64,000 nt of DNA from Pedobacter faecalis. Its GTDB lineage: Bacteria; Bacteroidota; Bacteroidia; Sphingobacteriales; Sphingobacteriaceae. Both the position numbers and the translations under genes were made by a program. The notes under the pieces were generated by a model, which did no database searches, was not told the origin of the DNA, and saw only the letters and a program-made list of their open reading frames with translations. This document shows, piece after piece, positions 24,454-32,246 of the stretch. Position 1 is the stretch's first letter. Each line of letters starts with the position of its first letter. Where the stretch lies: the NCBI RefSeq assembly GCF_030182585.1, contig NZ_JARXOW010000001.1:2294001-2358000 (forward strand). The letters run 5' to 3'.

Positions 24454-25416
24454 TTAAAGTTTTTCGAGCATTTGCTTTAAAACTGCCTGCGCTGCCCAGA
24501 GGCGGTTGCCGGCTTCATGGATTACCAGCGAGTTGGGCCCGTCGAGCACTTCGGCCGACAATTCCAGATCACGTCGGACGGGCAGACAGTGCATCACCCT
24601 GGCATCGTTGGTCGCCGTAAGCTTCTCATTGGTCAGCATCCAGCCCTCCGGATAAGGCAGCACCTTTCCGTAATCTTTATAGCTCGACCAGTTCTTCACA
24701 TAGATATAGTCGGCTCCGCTGAGTGCTGCGTCCAGATCGTAACTGATCGCCGCACCTTTGCTGAAGTCCTCACTCAACTCATATCCTTCCGGCTGGGCGA
24801 TCGTAAAATCGAGCATATCGAGTTCCTGCGCCTTGCACATCCACTCCGCAAACGAGTTTGGCACCGCCTGTGGCAATGCTTTAATATGCGGTGCCCAGGC
24901 AAGAACCACTTTCGGCTTGCCTGCGCCCTGCCAGGTTTCTTTGATTGTCACCAGATCAGCCAGGCTCTGCAAAGGATGCCGCGTGGCACTTTCCAGACTC
25001 ACTACAGGAACTTTGCTATAGGCAATAAACTTGTTGAAAAAATCTTCACTGTAATCCTCTTCGCGGTCGGCCAGCTTCGGAAACGACCGTAGCCCGAGGA
25101 TGTCACAGTATTGCCCCATTACCGCTGCAGCCTCACGGATATGTTCTACAGTGGTGCCGTTCATCACAACGCCATCCTGGGTTTCCAGAGCCCAGCCTTC
25201 TTTGTCCATGTTCATAACCATAACGCTCATGCCCAGGTTCAGCGCCGCTTTCTGGGTGCTAAGCCTGGTACGCAGACTAGGGTTCAAAAATACCAGTCCG
25301 AGTGTCTTGTTCTCACCAAGGCTTTTATGCACATAGGGGTTTTCCTTTAAAGCCAGCGCATCGCGGAGCAGCTTACCGATGTCTTGCACATCGTGTACGG
25401 AAGTAAATTGGTTCAT
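24454..25416 (-). CDS. argF': N-acylornithine carbamoyltransferase (acetyl- or succinyl-ornithine type)
   Basis: This enzyme carbamoylates N-acylornithine to N-acylcitrulline. The 320 residues belong to the AOTCase/SOTCase branch: the carbamoyl-phosphate loop reads NPSLRTRLST (not STRTR), with ATRHPLQSLADL and MHCLPVRRDLELSAEVLDG downstream. At the position that sets acyl specificity (Glu92 in Xanthomonas AOTCase, Pro90 in Bacteroides SOTCase) this protein has V90, in NGTTVEHIREA. Lack of Glu favours the succinyl type, but valine is neither reference residue. It overlaps argD by 4 bp (ATGA) and precedes argB by 5 bp. Confidence 0.92.
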   Translation of the reverse strand: MNQFTSVHDVQDIGKLLRDALALKENPYVHKSLGENKTLGLVFLNPSLRTRLSTQKAALNLGMSVMVMNMDKEGWALETQDGVVMNGTTVEHIREAAAVMGQYCDILGLRSFPKLADREEDYSEDFFNKFIAYSKVPVVSLESATRHPLQSLADLVTIKETWQGAGKPKVVLAWAPHIKALPQAVPNSFAEWMCKAQELDMLDFTIAQPEGYELSEDFSKGAAISYDLDAALSGADYIYVKNWSSYKDYGKVLPYPEGWMLTNEKLTATNDARVMHCLPVRRDLELSAEVLDGPNSLVIHEAGNRLWAAQAVLKQMLEKL

Positions 25417-26546
25417 CCTTTTAAAGCAAGTTTAAATTCGTTTAAAAAATGATCTGCCTGGGCCTTGCTAAGATTCAATGCAGGCAGCAGCCTGATCACA
25501 TTGGGCTTAGCCTCTCCGGTAAAGATCTTATGCTTGAACAGCAGGTCTTTCTTTATGTTTGACAACGATTCAGGTAATTCTATCCCGATCATGAGTCCGC
25601 GTCCCCTCACCTCCTTTACGCCTTCTATCTTATGCAGTTCGGCGATCAGGTAACTTCCTATGTCCTCTGCGTTCTTCATCAGTTCGTCCTGCTCAATAAC
25701 TTCGAGCACGGCAAGCGCAGCCGCACAGGCAAGATGGTTGCCGCCAAACGTTGTCCCCAGCATACCATGCCATGGCTTAAACTTTGGCGCTATGGAGATG
25801 CCGGCAACTGGAAAGCCATTGCCCATACCTTTTGCCATCGTATAGATATCGGCATTTACGCCTGCGTAATCGTGGGAATAAAAAAGCCCGGTACGGCCAT
25901 ACCCACATTGCACGCTGTCGGCTATATACACGGCATTGTACTGATCACAAAGCGAACGGATCTGTTGCAGGAAACTTACCGAAGCCTCCCTGATTCCGCC
26001 AACACCCTGAATACCTTCTATGATGACAGCAGCGATCTCGTTGCCGAATTCTGCGAAGGCTTTGGCCAGTGCACCTTCATCGTTATGCGGCAGAAACACG
26101 ACGTTATCGGTTTCGTTGACAGGCGCAATGATCTTCGGGTTATCTGTGGCAGCAACCGCGAGGGATGTCCTGCCATGAAAAGCGCCTTTAAAGGCGACAA
26201 TCTTTTTGCGGCCATTGTAAAACGAGGCCAGCTTCAACGCGTTCTCGTTTGCCTCTGCGCCCGAGTTGCACAAGAAAAGCTGGTAGTCTGTTTTACCGGA
26301 AACCTGGCCCAGCTTTTCAGCCAGCTGTACCTGGAGGGGAATCTGAACAGAGTTGGAATAAAAACCCACCTTATTCAGCTGATCTGTCAGTCGCCCTACA
26401 TAATGCGGGTGTGTATGACCAATAGAGATCACGGCATGTCCGCCATACAGATCCAGATATTCTTGTCCCTCAGCATCCCATACGGTACTGCCCGAAGCTT
26501 TGGCTATTTCAATATTGTTTAAAGGGTATACGTCAAATAAATTCAT
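25413..26546 (-). CDS. argD: N-acylornithine aminotransferase
   Basis: A PLP-dependent class III aminotransferase that converts N-acylglutamate semialdehyde to N-acylornithine with glutamate as donor. The 377 residues contain FLCNSGAEANENALKLA, the FHGRTSLAVAATD segment, the AVYIADSVQCGYGRTG motif with the PLP-ring Asp, and TMAKGMGNGFPVAG with the PLP lysine. The usual DEVQ of the family is DSVQ here. It lies between argC and argF', overlapping the latter by 4 bp. Confidence 0.93.
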   Translation of the reverse strand: MNLFDVYPLNNIEIAKASGSTVWDAEGQEYLDLYGGHAVISIGHTHPHYVGRLTDQLNKVGFYSNSVQIPLQVQLAEKLGQVSGKTDYQLFLCNSGAEANENALKLASFYNGRKKIVAFKGAFHGRTSLAVAATDNPKIIAPVNETDNVVFLPHNDEGALAKAFAEFGNEIAAVIIEGIQGVGGIREASVSFLQQIRSLCDQYNAVYIADSVQCGYGRTGLFYSHDYAGVNADIYTMAKGMGNGFPVAGISIAPKFKPWHGMLGTTFGGNHLACAAALAVLEVIEQDELMKNAEDIGSYLIAELHKIEGVKEVRGRGLMIGIELPESLSNIKKDLLFKHKIFTGEAKPNVIRLLPALNLSKAQADHFLNEFKLALKG

Positions 26547-26610
26547 GTTGTTGTCGTTAATGCCGGTTAAGGCGGATAAATAAATACAGAAAGGTCTTGT
26601 TGGCCCCGGT

Positions 26611-27588
26611 CTAGAAAGCCTGGGCCTTAAGCCGTAGCCCTTCGCTTTCAGGCAATCCGAACATGAGGTTCATGTTCTGTACGGCCTGTCCGCTTGCACC
26701 TTTCAATAAATTATCTATAATACTGACCACAAACAGCTTGCCGCCATGTTTCTCGACATGCACCAGCGCCTTATTGGTGTTCACGACCTGCTTCAGGTCG
26801 ATATTTCTCGGGCTGACATGCGTAAAAGGATGACCCGAATAATACTCCGTATACAGTTTTTCGGCCTCCTCAGCTGTTAACGAACAGTCGAGATACATTG
26901 CTGCAAGAATACCCCTGGTAAAGTCGCCACGCTGCGGAATAAAGCTGATCTCTCCGTCAAATGAAGCATCAAGCTGCTTGAGGCTCTCCCCAATCTCGTT
27001 CAGGTGCTGATGTCCGAAAGCCTTGTAGACCGACAGGTTGTTGTTTCTCCAGCTGAAATGTGAAGTGGCCGACAAGCTCTGTCCCGCTCCGGTTGAGCCC
27101 GTGGTGGCATTGATATGGATCTCACCGTTCAGCAGTCCATTTGCTGCCAGTGGCAGGAGGCCGACCTGGATGCAGGTGGCAAAGCAGCCCGGATTCGCAA
27201 TTTTCCCGGCTTGTCTAATGGTTTCCCTGTTCAGTTCCGGCAAACCGTAAACCCAATCAGCGCCCGCATTCACTTTCAACCTGAAATCCTGACTGAGGTC
27301 GATGATCTTTACGGTATCGGCTATTCTGTTCGCATCCAGAAACTTTTTAGCGTCGCCATGGCCTACACACAGGAAAAGCACATCGATGTTGTCAGACAAG
27401 CCCGCCGCAAAACGTAGCTCCGTATCACCAAAAAGGTCGGTATGTACATCTGAAACCAGGTTGCCTGCGTTGCTGCTGCTCTGCACAAAGCTGATCTCTA
27501 CCGAAGGGTGGTTGACCAGCAAGCGAAGCATTTCGCCGCCGGTGTATCCTGCGCCGCCTACTATCCCTGCTTTAATCTTCATTGCCAT
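26611..27588 (-). CDS. argC: N-acyl-gamma-glutamyl-phosphate reductase
   Basis: This NADPH-dependent reductase makes N-acylglutamate semialdehyde. The 325 residues start with GIVGGAGYTGGEMLRLL and carry the catalytic Cys signature GKIANPGCFATCIQVGLLPL. The start may be the ATG two codons later (MKIKAG, 27582). It overlaps the end of argG by up to 17 bp and is followed after 64 bp by argD. Confidence 0.94.
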   Translation of the reverse strand: MAMKIKAGIVGGAGYTGGEMLRLLVNHPSVEISFVQSSSNAGNLVSDVHTDLFGDTELRFAAGLSDNIDVLFLCVGHGDAKKFLDANRIADTVKIIDLSQDFRLKVNAGADWVYGLPELNRETIRQAGKIANPGCFATCIQVGLLPLAANGLLNGEIHINATTGSTGAGQSLSATSHFSWRNNNLSVYKAFGHQHLNEIGESLKQLDASFDGEISFIPQRGDFTRGILAAMYLDCSLTAEEAEKLYTEYYSGHPFTHVSPRNIDLKQVVNTNKALVHVEKHGGKLFVVSIIDNLLKGASGQAVQNMNLMFGLPESEGLRLKAQAF

Positions 27589-28765
27589 TCACTTTATGCC
27601 AAATCATGACCTGGTTGCCAAAAATCTTCGAAAAGCCTTTAACGTCTTCACCGCTCCAGGCATTGTTCATCTCGCCGTAGCTGCCGAACTTGTTGCTCAT
27701 CAGGTCGTGTGCCGACTCAATACCGATAATATTAAAGCGGTATGGAAGCAGCTCCACGAATACTTTCCCGCTCACCACCACCTGTGTATCTTTCAGGAAG
27801 GCTTCAATATTGCGCATAACCGGGTCGTGAAACTGCCCTTCATGCAGCCAGTTGCCGTAAAACGATGCCAATTGCTCCTTCCATGACAGCTGCCACTTGG
27901 TAAGAATATGCTTCTCCAGCGTATGGTGCGCTTTTATGATCACCATCGGTGCCGCAGCTTCAAAGCCTACGCGGCCCTTTATCCCAATAATGGTATCTCC
28001 AACGTGGATGTCCCTGCCAACACCAAAAGGCTGTGCAATGGCCTGAAGTTTCTGAATCGCCTTAACCGGGCTCATCGCTTCCCCGTCTATACCAGTAAGT
28101 TCGCCCTGCTCAAAAGTCAGCTCGAGTCTGCGTGGTTCGGTTTCAGTGACCTGGGTCGGCCATGCCTCTTCCGGAAGGGTGTCGTGGGAAGTCAAGGTTT
28201 CTTTCCCGCCCACTGAAGTTCCCCACAGCCCCTTATTGATGGAATATCTGGCTTTCTCGGCACTATATTCTACGCCATGCTTGGCCAGGTATTCTATTTC
28301 TGCCTCACGCGATAGTTTCAGATCCCTGATCGGCGTGATGATTTCCACCTCAGGAATCAGAATATTAAAGATCATATCGAAACGCACCTGATCGTTACCT
28401 GCGCCTGTGCTGCCGTGGGCAACATAGTCGGCCCCGATTTTTTTCACATAGTTTGCAATTGCCGTTGCCTGGCTCACACGCTCGGCACTCACAGAAAGCG
28501 GATAAGTCGCGTTCTTGAGCACATTACCAAAGACCAGGTATTTAATACAGCTGTTGTAATAGTTGATGGTCTCATCAACCACCGCATGAGAAGCAACGCC
28601 CAGCGAATAAGCCCGCTTTTCGATCTCCTGAAGTTCTTCATCCGAAAAACCACCGGTATTTACGATGACCGAGTGTACTTCTAATCCGCGGTCCTGGGCC
28701 AGGTAAATGCAGCAAAAAGAGGTATCTAATCCTCCGCTAAATGCTAAAACTACTTTCTTCTTCAT
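27572..28765 (-). CDS. argG: Argininosuccinate synthase
   Basis: This enzyme condenses citrulline and aspartate with ATP to argininosuccinate. The 397 residues show the N-terminal ATP-pyrophosphatase P-loop VLAFSGGLDTSFC and the YVAHGSTGAGNDQVRF segment. It is the second gene of the operon, 12 bp after the GNAT gene, and its end overlaps argC. Confidence 0.95.
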   Translation of the reverse strand: MKKKVVLAFSGGLDTSFCCIYLAQDRGLEVHSVIVNTGGFSDEELQEIEKRAYSLGVASHAVVDETINYYNSCIKYLVFGNVLKNATYPLSVSAERVSQATAIANYVKKIGADYVAHGSTGAGNDQVRFDMIFNILIPEVEIITPIRDLKLSREAEIEYLAKHGVEYSAEKARYSINKGLWGTSVGGKETLTSHDTLPEEAWPTQVTETEPRRLELTFEQGELTGIDGEAMSPVKAIQKLQAIAQPFGVGRDIHVGDTIIGIKGRVGFEAAAPMVIIKAHHTLEKHILTKWQLSWKEQLASFYGNWLHEGQFHDPVMRNIEAFLKDTQVVVSGKVFVELLPYRFNIIGIESAHDLMSNKFGSYGEMNNAWSGEDVKGFSKIFGNQVMIWHKVNGNED

Positions 28766-28777
28766 TGGATATTACAG

Positions 28778-29479
28778 CTATTTAAATAAAAAGGTAAACA
28801 TAGGCAGCAGGGATTTCAGTCCCTTGCTCTGTGGTTTTGTTTTAAGTACCAGCTTTTGTTTGATGCGCATAAAGCGTTCGTACAAACTCGGGTTCTTATG
28901 TAATTCTTCAGCAAACTTCTTGGCAGCGTCATGCTTTTGCACAACCGGATCATAGAGCATAGCCGTGCACATGCAGTTCTTGCGTTCCTTCATTTTAAGA
29001 ATTTCGAAGTTCACACAACTCTGGCAGCCTTTCCAGAACTCTTCATCCTGTGTAAGTTCGGAGTAGGTGACTGGCTCATAACCCAGATCGGAATTGATCT
29101 TCATAACGGCAAGCCCGGTGGTAAGGCCAAAGATTTTTGCCTTCGGATATTTCTGTCTGGAAAGTTCAAATATTTTATGCTTGATGGCGTTCGCAAGGCC
29201 GGCCTTTCGGTATTTGGGACTTACGATGAGTCCCGAATTGGCCACGAACTGTCCGTGGCTCCAGGTCTCAATATAACAGAAGCCTGCCCAACTGCCATCC
29301 TTGTGGAAGGCGATCACGGCCTTACCGTCGGCCATCTTAGCGGCTACATAGTCGGGAGAACGTTTAGCAATACCTGTTCCTCGTGCTTTTGCAGATTCTG
29401 CCATTTCTTCACAGATCTCCTCTGCGAAGACACGATGTTCAGGAAGTGCTACCTGCACTATAAAATCGTTTATATTCAT
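28778..29479 (-). CDS. GNAT acyltransferase, probable N-acylglutamate synthase (ArgA-like role)
   Basis: A 233-residue GNAT protein. The acyl-CoA pyrophosphate loop is seen as KYRKAGLANAIKH (residues 89-101). After the GNAT core there are four cysteines, C152, C155, C169 and C171 (C-x2-C-x13-C-x-C), suggesting a metal or Fe-S site, then a basic C-terminal tail. It is the first gene of the arginine operon, which otherwise lacks argA or argJ, so it very probably makes N-acetyl- or N-succinyl-glutamate. I recall that a Bacteroides GNAT of this kind was proposed as N-succinylglutamate synthase from fitness data. Identity of the acyl donor is not determined by sequence alone. Confidence 0.75.
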   Translation of the reverse strand: MNINDFIVQVALPEHRVFAEEICEEMAESAKARGTGIAKRSPDYVAAKMADGKAVIAFHKDGSWAGFCYIETWSHGQFVANSGLIVSPKYRKAGLANAIKHKIFELSRQKYPKAKIFGLTTGLAVMKINSDLGYEPVTYSELTQDEEFWKGCQSCVNFEILKMKERKNCMCTAMLYDPVVQKHDAAKKFAEELHKNPSLYERFMRIKQKLVLKTKPQSKGLKSLLPMFTFLFK

Positions 29480-29567
29480 TAAGAGTTAACGAAAAAATAT
29501 AAATGTTCTGATTAATTGTTTTTTGAGAGGCAATCCTCTTCGTAAAAGACCTGAATTAGGATTTTAC

Positions 29568-29702
29568 TCAGATCCGCGGCGTGTAGGTACGCCGGTTCGT
29601 AGTCACAAAAAACACGGGCTCGGAACGTTCATTAAACAGACATCTCAGGACCATAGTGCTGGCCTCTTGAAGTGTCGGTTTATGCGCTGCGTGTTTGATC
29701 AT
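29568..29702 (-). CDS. Candidate 44-aa leader peptide of the arginine operon
   Basis: Within the roughly 255-nt leader upstream of the GNAT gene, the minus strand has ATG at 29702 and TGA at 29568, with an A-rich stretch before the ATG. The product ends FVTTNRRTYTPRI, with arginines at 20, 26, 37, 38 and 43. A hairpin (AGAGG-ATTG-CCTCT, about 29525-29538) follows in the untranslated stretch. Its place between the probable promoter and the first structural gene suggests a regulatory leader peptide sensing arginine, but there is no homology I recognise, and an ORF of this size can occur by chance. The opposite-strand ORF here is longer (79 aa) but without context. Confidence 0.4.
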   Translation of the reverse strand: MIKHAAHKPTLQEASTMVLRCLFNERSEPVFFVTTNRRTYTPRI

Positions 29703-29740
29703 TTCTTATGTGTAAATAGTTATTTGAATGTATTGAGGCG

Positions 29741-29772
29741 CAAAGGTTTAAATAAATATTGAGTTGTGCAAC
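29741..29772 (-). promoter_or_regulatory. Candidate promoter of the arginine operon
   Basis: On the minus strand GTTG (29769-29772) lies 18 nt before TAAACCTTTG (29741-29750), an approximate -7 box with two extra bases between TA and TTTG. Predicted start near 29735. Weak match. Confidence 0.3.
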
Positions 29773-29838
29773 AGGTTTTATGTTTTTTTACACTTTTTAA
29801 GGGATGATGAAGGTCGGGTTTATTACCTTTAAACGCAT

Positions 29839-30987
29839 ATGAAAAGCCTGGCCTGTATTGTGTTCATTCTTCTGACTGGCTTGTGCCGCGCACAGGATCC
29901 TGATGGTGTCAAACATACCGTAGCAGAACTCTCCTCTGCAGCCATGTGGGGCCGTGGTTATACGAAGGGCGGCATGGCTCGCGCGGCCGACTACATTACC
30001 GAGATGTTAAAGCGCCATGGGCTCCAAGCGGTCGACAGCACCTACCGGCAAACATGCACTTTCCCGGTCAATACATTCCCCGGCAAGATGGAAATGAGTG
30101 TAGATGGGCGGCGACTGGTTCCCGGGCGCGACTTCATTGTACACCCCGCTTCCAGGGGACTTACTGCCTCGGGCAAACTGGTGCAGACCGACAGTCTTAC
30201 GTTCATAAACCCCGAAAACCGGATCGCACTTGTTCTGAAAGACAAACTGACATGGTCGGTGTCGCAGGAGCTGGCGGACTATACGGCGCTGGAAGTGAAA
30301 AAGTCGGCCGCCGGACTTGATCCAAAGGAGGTATCGGTCGATATTGAGAACATGTTCATACCTGAATTTAAGGCCGACAATATCTGCGCTCTCGTTAAAG
30401 GCACCCGTCGGCCCGATTCGCTCATTGTGCTGACCGCACATTATGACCACCTGGGCGGAATGGGCAGCGACACCTTTTTCCCGGGTGCCAATGATAATGC
30501 CAGCGGTGTGGCTTTCCTGCTTAGCCTGGCCGGGTACTATGCCAAGCATCCGCAGCCTTATACCATCATGTTTATCTTTTTTGCCGCAGAGGAAGCCGGA
30601 CTGGTCGGCTCGAAATATTTCACCGAGCATCCGCTGGTGCCGTTAGAGCGTATCCGGTTTTTAGTGAATGTCGACATGGTCGGAACCGGCGAGGCCGGAA
30701 TAACCGTGGTAAATGCTACGTTGCATCCGCGGGAGTTTGGCTGGCTGACAGCGCATAACGAGCGTAAACGTTACCTCAGCAAAATCAACGCAAGGGGCGA
30801 AGCGGCAAATAGTGACCATTATTTCTTCACTCAAAAGAATGTACCTGCTTTTTTTATCTATACTCAAGGCGGCCCTTCAGCCTACCACGATATCAATGAT
30901 GTTGCCGCAAAGCTGCCGCTGACCGAATACAGCGATCTTTTCCGGCTGTTCCGTGATTTTACAAAGGCGCTGATGGAAATTAGATAG
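29839..30987 (+). CDS. Exported M28 family zinc peptidase
   Basis: A 382-residue protein with a signal peptide (ending ...LCRAQ). It carries the complete M28 di-zinc set: TAHYDHLG (His), GANDNASG (bridging Asp), FAAEEAGLVGS (catalytic and ligand Glu), VNVDMVG (Asp) and AYHDINDV (His). Such enzymes are aminopeptidases or related exopeptidases, here probably periplasmic or surface-exposed. An insert between the N-terminal region and the zinc core (about residues 75-180) resembles the PA-like region of some M28 members. It stands alone, divergent from the arginine operon. Confidence 0.9.
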   Translation: MKSLACIVFILLTGLCRAQDPDGVKHTVAELSSAAMWGRGYTKGGMARAADYITEMLKRHGLQAVDSTYRQTCTFPVNTFPGKMEMSVDGRRLVPGRDFIVHPASRGLTASGKLVQTDSLTFINPENRIALVLKDKLTWSVSQELADYTALEVKKSAAGLDPKEVSVDIENMFIPEFKADNICALVKGTRRPDSLIVLTAHYDHLGGMGSDTFFPGANDNASGVAFLLSLAGYYAKHPQPYTIMFIFFAAEEAGLVGSKYFTEHPLVPLERIRFLVNVDMVGTGEAGITVVNATLHPREFGWLTAHNERKRYLSKINARGEAANSDHYFFTQKNVPAFFIYTQGGPSAYHDINDVAAKLPLTEYSDLFRLFRDFTKALMEIR

Positions 30988-31069
30988 TTTCACCGACAGA
31001 TTTTAAACCAATTTGCTTTAATTTCGTTTCCTTAATAACGCGTAACGTATTACATAAAACCCGTTAACT

Positions 31070-31384
31070 ATGTTCGACAAACTCATGGCCGCTCAGCAAA
31101 AAGCTGACGAGATAAAGAAAAGACTGGACACCATTTCTGTTTATGGTGAAGTTGAAGGCGGCAAGATCCGCGTAACCGCTACTGCGAATAAAGCGCTTAC
31201 TGCAATTGAAATAGATGAAAGCTTCCATAAGGAGGCCGACAAAGAGGAACTGGAAGAACTGCTGCTTACGGCGGTTAATAAGGCGCTTGATCAGGCCGAG
31301 CAGGTAAGCGCGGCAGAGATGCAGAATATGACCAAGGATATGCTTGGCGGATTGGGTAACCTCGGTGCCATGTTTGGTCAGTAA
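31070..31384 (+). CDS. YbaB/EbfC family nucleoid-associated protein
   Basis: A 104-residue DNA-binding dimer of the YbaB/EbfC family. The region VEGGKIRVTATANKALTAIEID at residues 26-47 and the helix LEELLLTAVNKALDQAE are typical; the C-terminal tail is Gly/Met-rich. It is usually next to recR or dnaX, but here precedes an MBL-fold hydrolase by 24 bp. Confidence 0.9.
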   Translation: MFDKLMAAQQKADEIKKRLDTISVYGEVEGGKIRVTATANKALTAIEIDESFHKEADKEELEELLLTAVNKALDQAEQVSAAEMQNMTKDMLGGLGNLGAMFGQ

Positions 31385-31408
31385 CCGCTAAAGTAAAGAC
31401 ATTCAGCT

Positions 31409-32086
31409 ATGAAATACACGTATTACGGCCAGTCCTGCTTCCTGCTTGAAGCAGAAGGCAAGAAATTTCTGTTCGACCCCTTTATCAGCGGCAACCCTTT
31501 GGCAAAGGATATTGATATTGACGGCATTGAGGCCGACTACATCCTGGTAAGCCACGGTCATGGCGACCACGTCGCCGATCTTGCGCGGATCGCTAAGCGG
31601 ACCAATGCCCGGGTGATCGCCATGGTAGAGGTAGCCGAATGGATCAGCAAACAAGGCGTAGAGAACGTTGTGGATATCAACTTCGGGAAGTCAAAACACG
31701 ACTTTGGAGCGCTCAGAACGGTATGGGCCGTACACAGCAGCGCCAATCCCGACGGCAGCTACGGCGGCAACCCGGCCGGATTTGTACTGGAGCTGGAAGG
31801 AAAAAGCATTTATTTTGCCGGAGATACGGCTCTGACCCTGGAAATGAAGATCCTGGCTGATCTTTACAACCTGAGCTATGCGATCCTGCCGATCGGCGGA
31901 CATTACACCATGGATGTAGACGATGCCTTAATCGCAACAAAGTATCTGGAGTGTAACACGGTGATCGGTGTGCATTATAATACTTTTCCGCCAATCGCTA
32001 TCGACGAAGAAGAAGCTGCAGCGAAATTCAAACGGGAAAACAAGACCCTGCTGTTGCCGTCAATCGGAGAAACAATTGAGTTGTAA
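31409..32086 (+). CDS. Metal-dependent hydrolase, MBL fold, UPF0173 type
   Basis: A 225-residue cytoplasmic metallo-beta-lactamase-fold protein. The metal motif is SHGHGDHVADL near residue 49, followed by HSSANPDG, YFAGDTALT (Asp ligand) and a C-terminal VIGVHYNTFPP (His). The family hydrolyses unknown substrates. Second gene after ybaB, convergent with polA. Confidence 0.9.
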   Translation: MKYTYYGQSCFLLEAEGKKFLFDPFISGNPLAKDIDIDGIEADYILVSHGHGDHVADLARIAKRTNARVIAMVEVAEWISKQGVENVVDINFGKSKHDFGALRTVWAVHSSANPDGSYGGNPAGFVLELEGKSIYFAGDTALTLEMKILADLYNLSYAILPIGGHYTMDVDDALIATKYLECNTVIGVHYNTFPPIAIDEEEAAAKFKRENKTLLLPSIGETIEL

Positions 32087-32138
32087 CAACTCAGGGATGA
32101 ACTGGGTAATATCCCGAGACTAGGCATCTGCGTTTTGC

Positions 32139-32226
32139 AAAAATAAGACGTTCAAGGAGAAGACCTAGGATTTGTGTGCTTCTTCAGCACACAAGGTCCA
32201 GTCTTCGAGTTTAATGTCTTATTTTT
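32139..32226. ncRNA. 88-nt imperfect palindrome: bidirectional terminator or 6S-like RNA
   Basis: AAAAATAAGAC (32139-32149) pairs perfectly with 32216-32226 over 11 bp. Then comes a symmetric 9 x 9 nt internal loop, a GAAGAC/GTCTTC stem (32159-32164 with 32201-32206), a small asymmetric loop, and an 8-bp TTGTGTGC/GCACACAA hairpin with a 7-nt loop. T-runs end the outer stem in both directions, so it can terminate both the MBL gene and polA. Its size and central bubble are larger than a terminator needs and recall 6S RNA topology (inference). A TATCTTTA box on the minus strand lies next to its polA-side end. Confidence 0.5.
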
Positions 32227-32246
32227 AAAGATATTGAACTGCGGAA

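Noticed and set aside
29523..29762. 79-aa plus-strand ORF in the arginine leader region
   Set aside because: It has no recognisable features and lies opposite the arginine operon leader; the minus-strand reading fits the context better.
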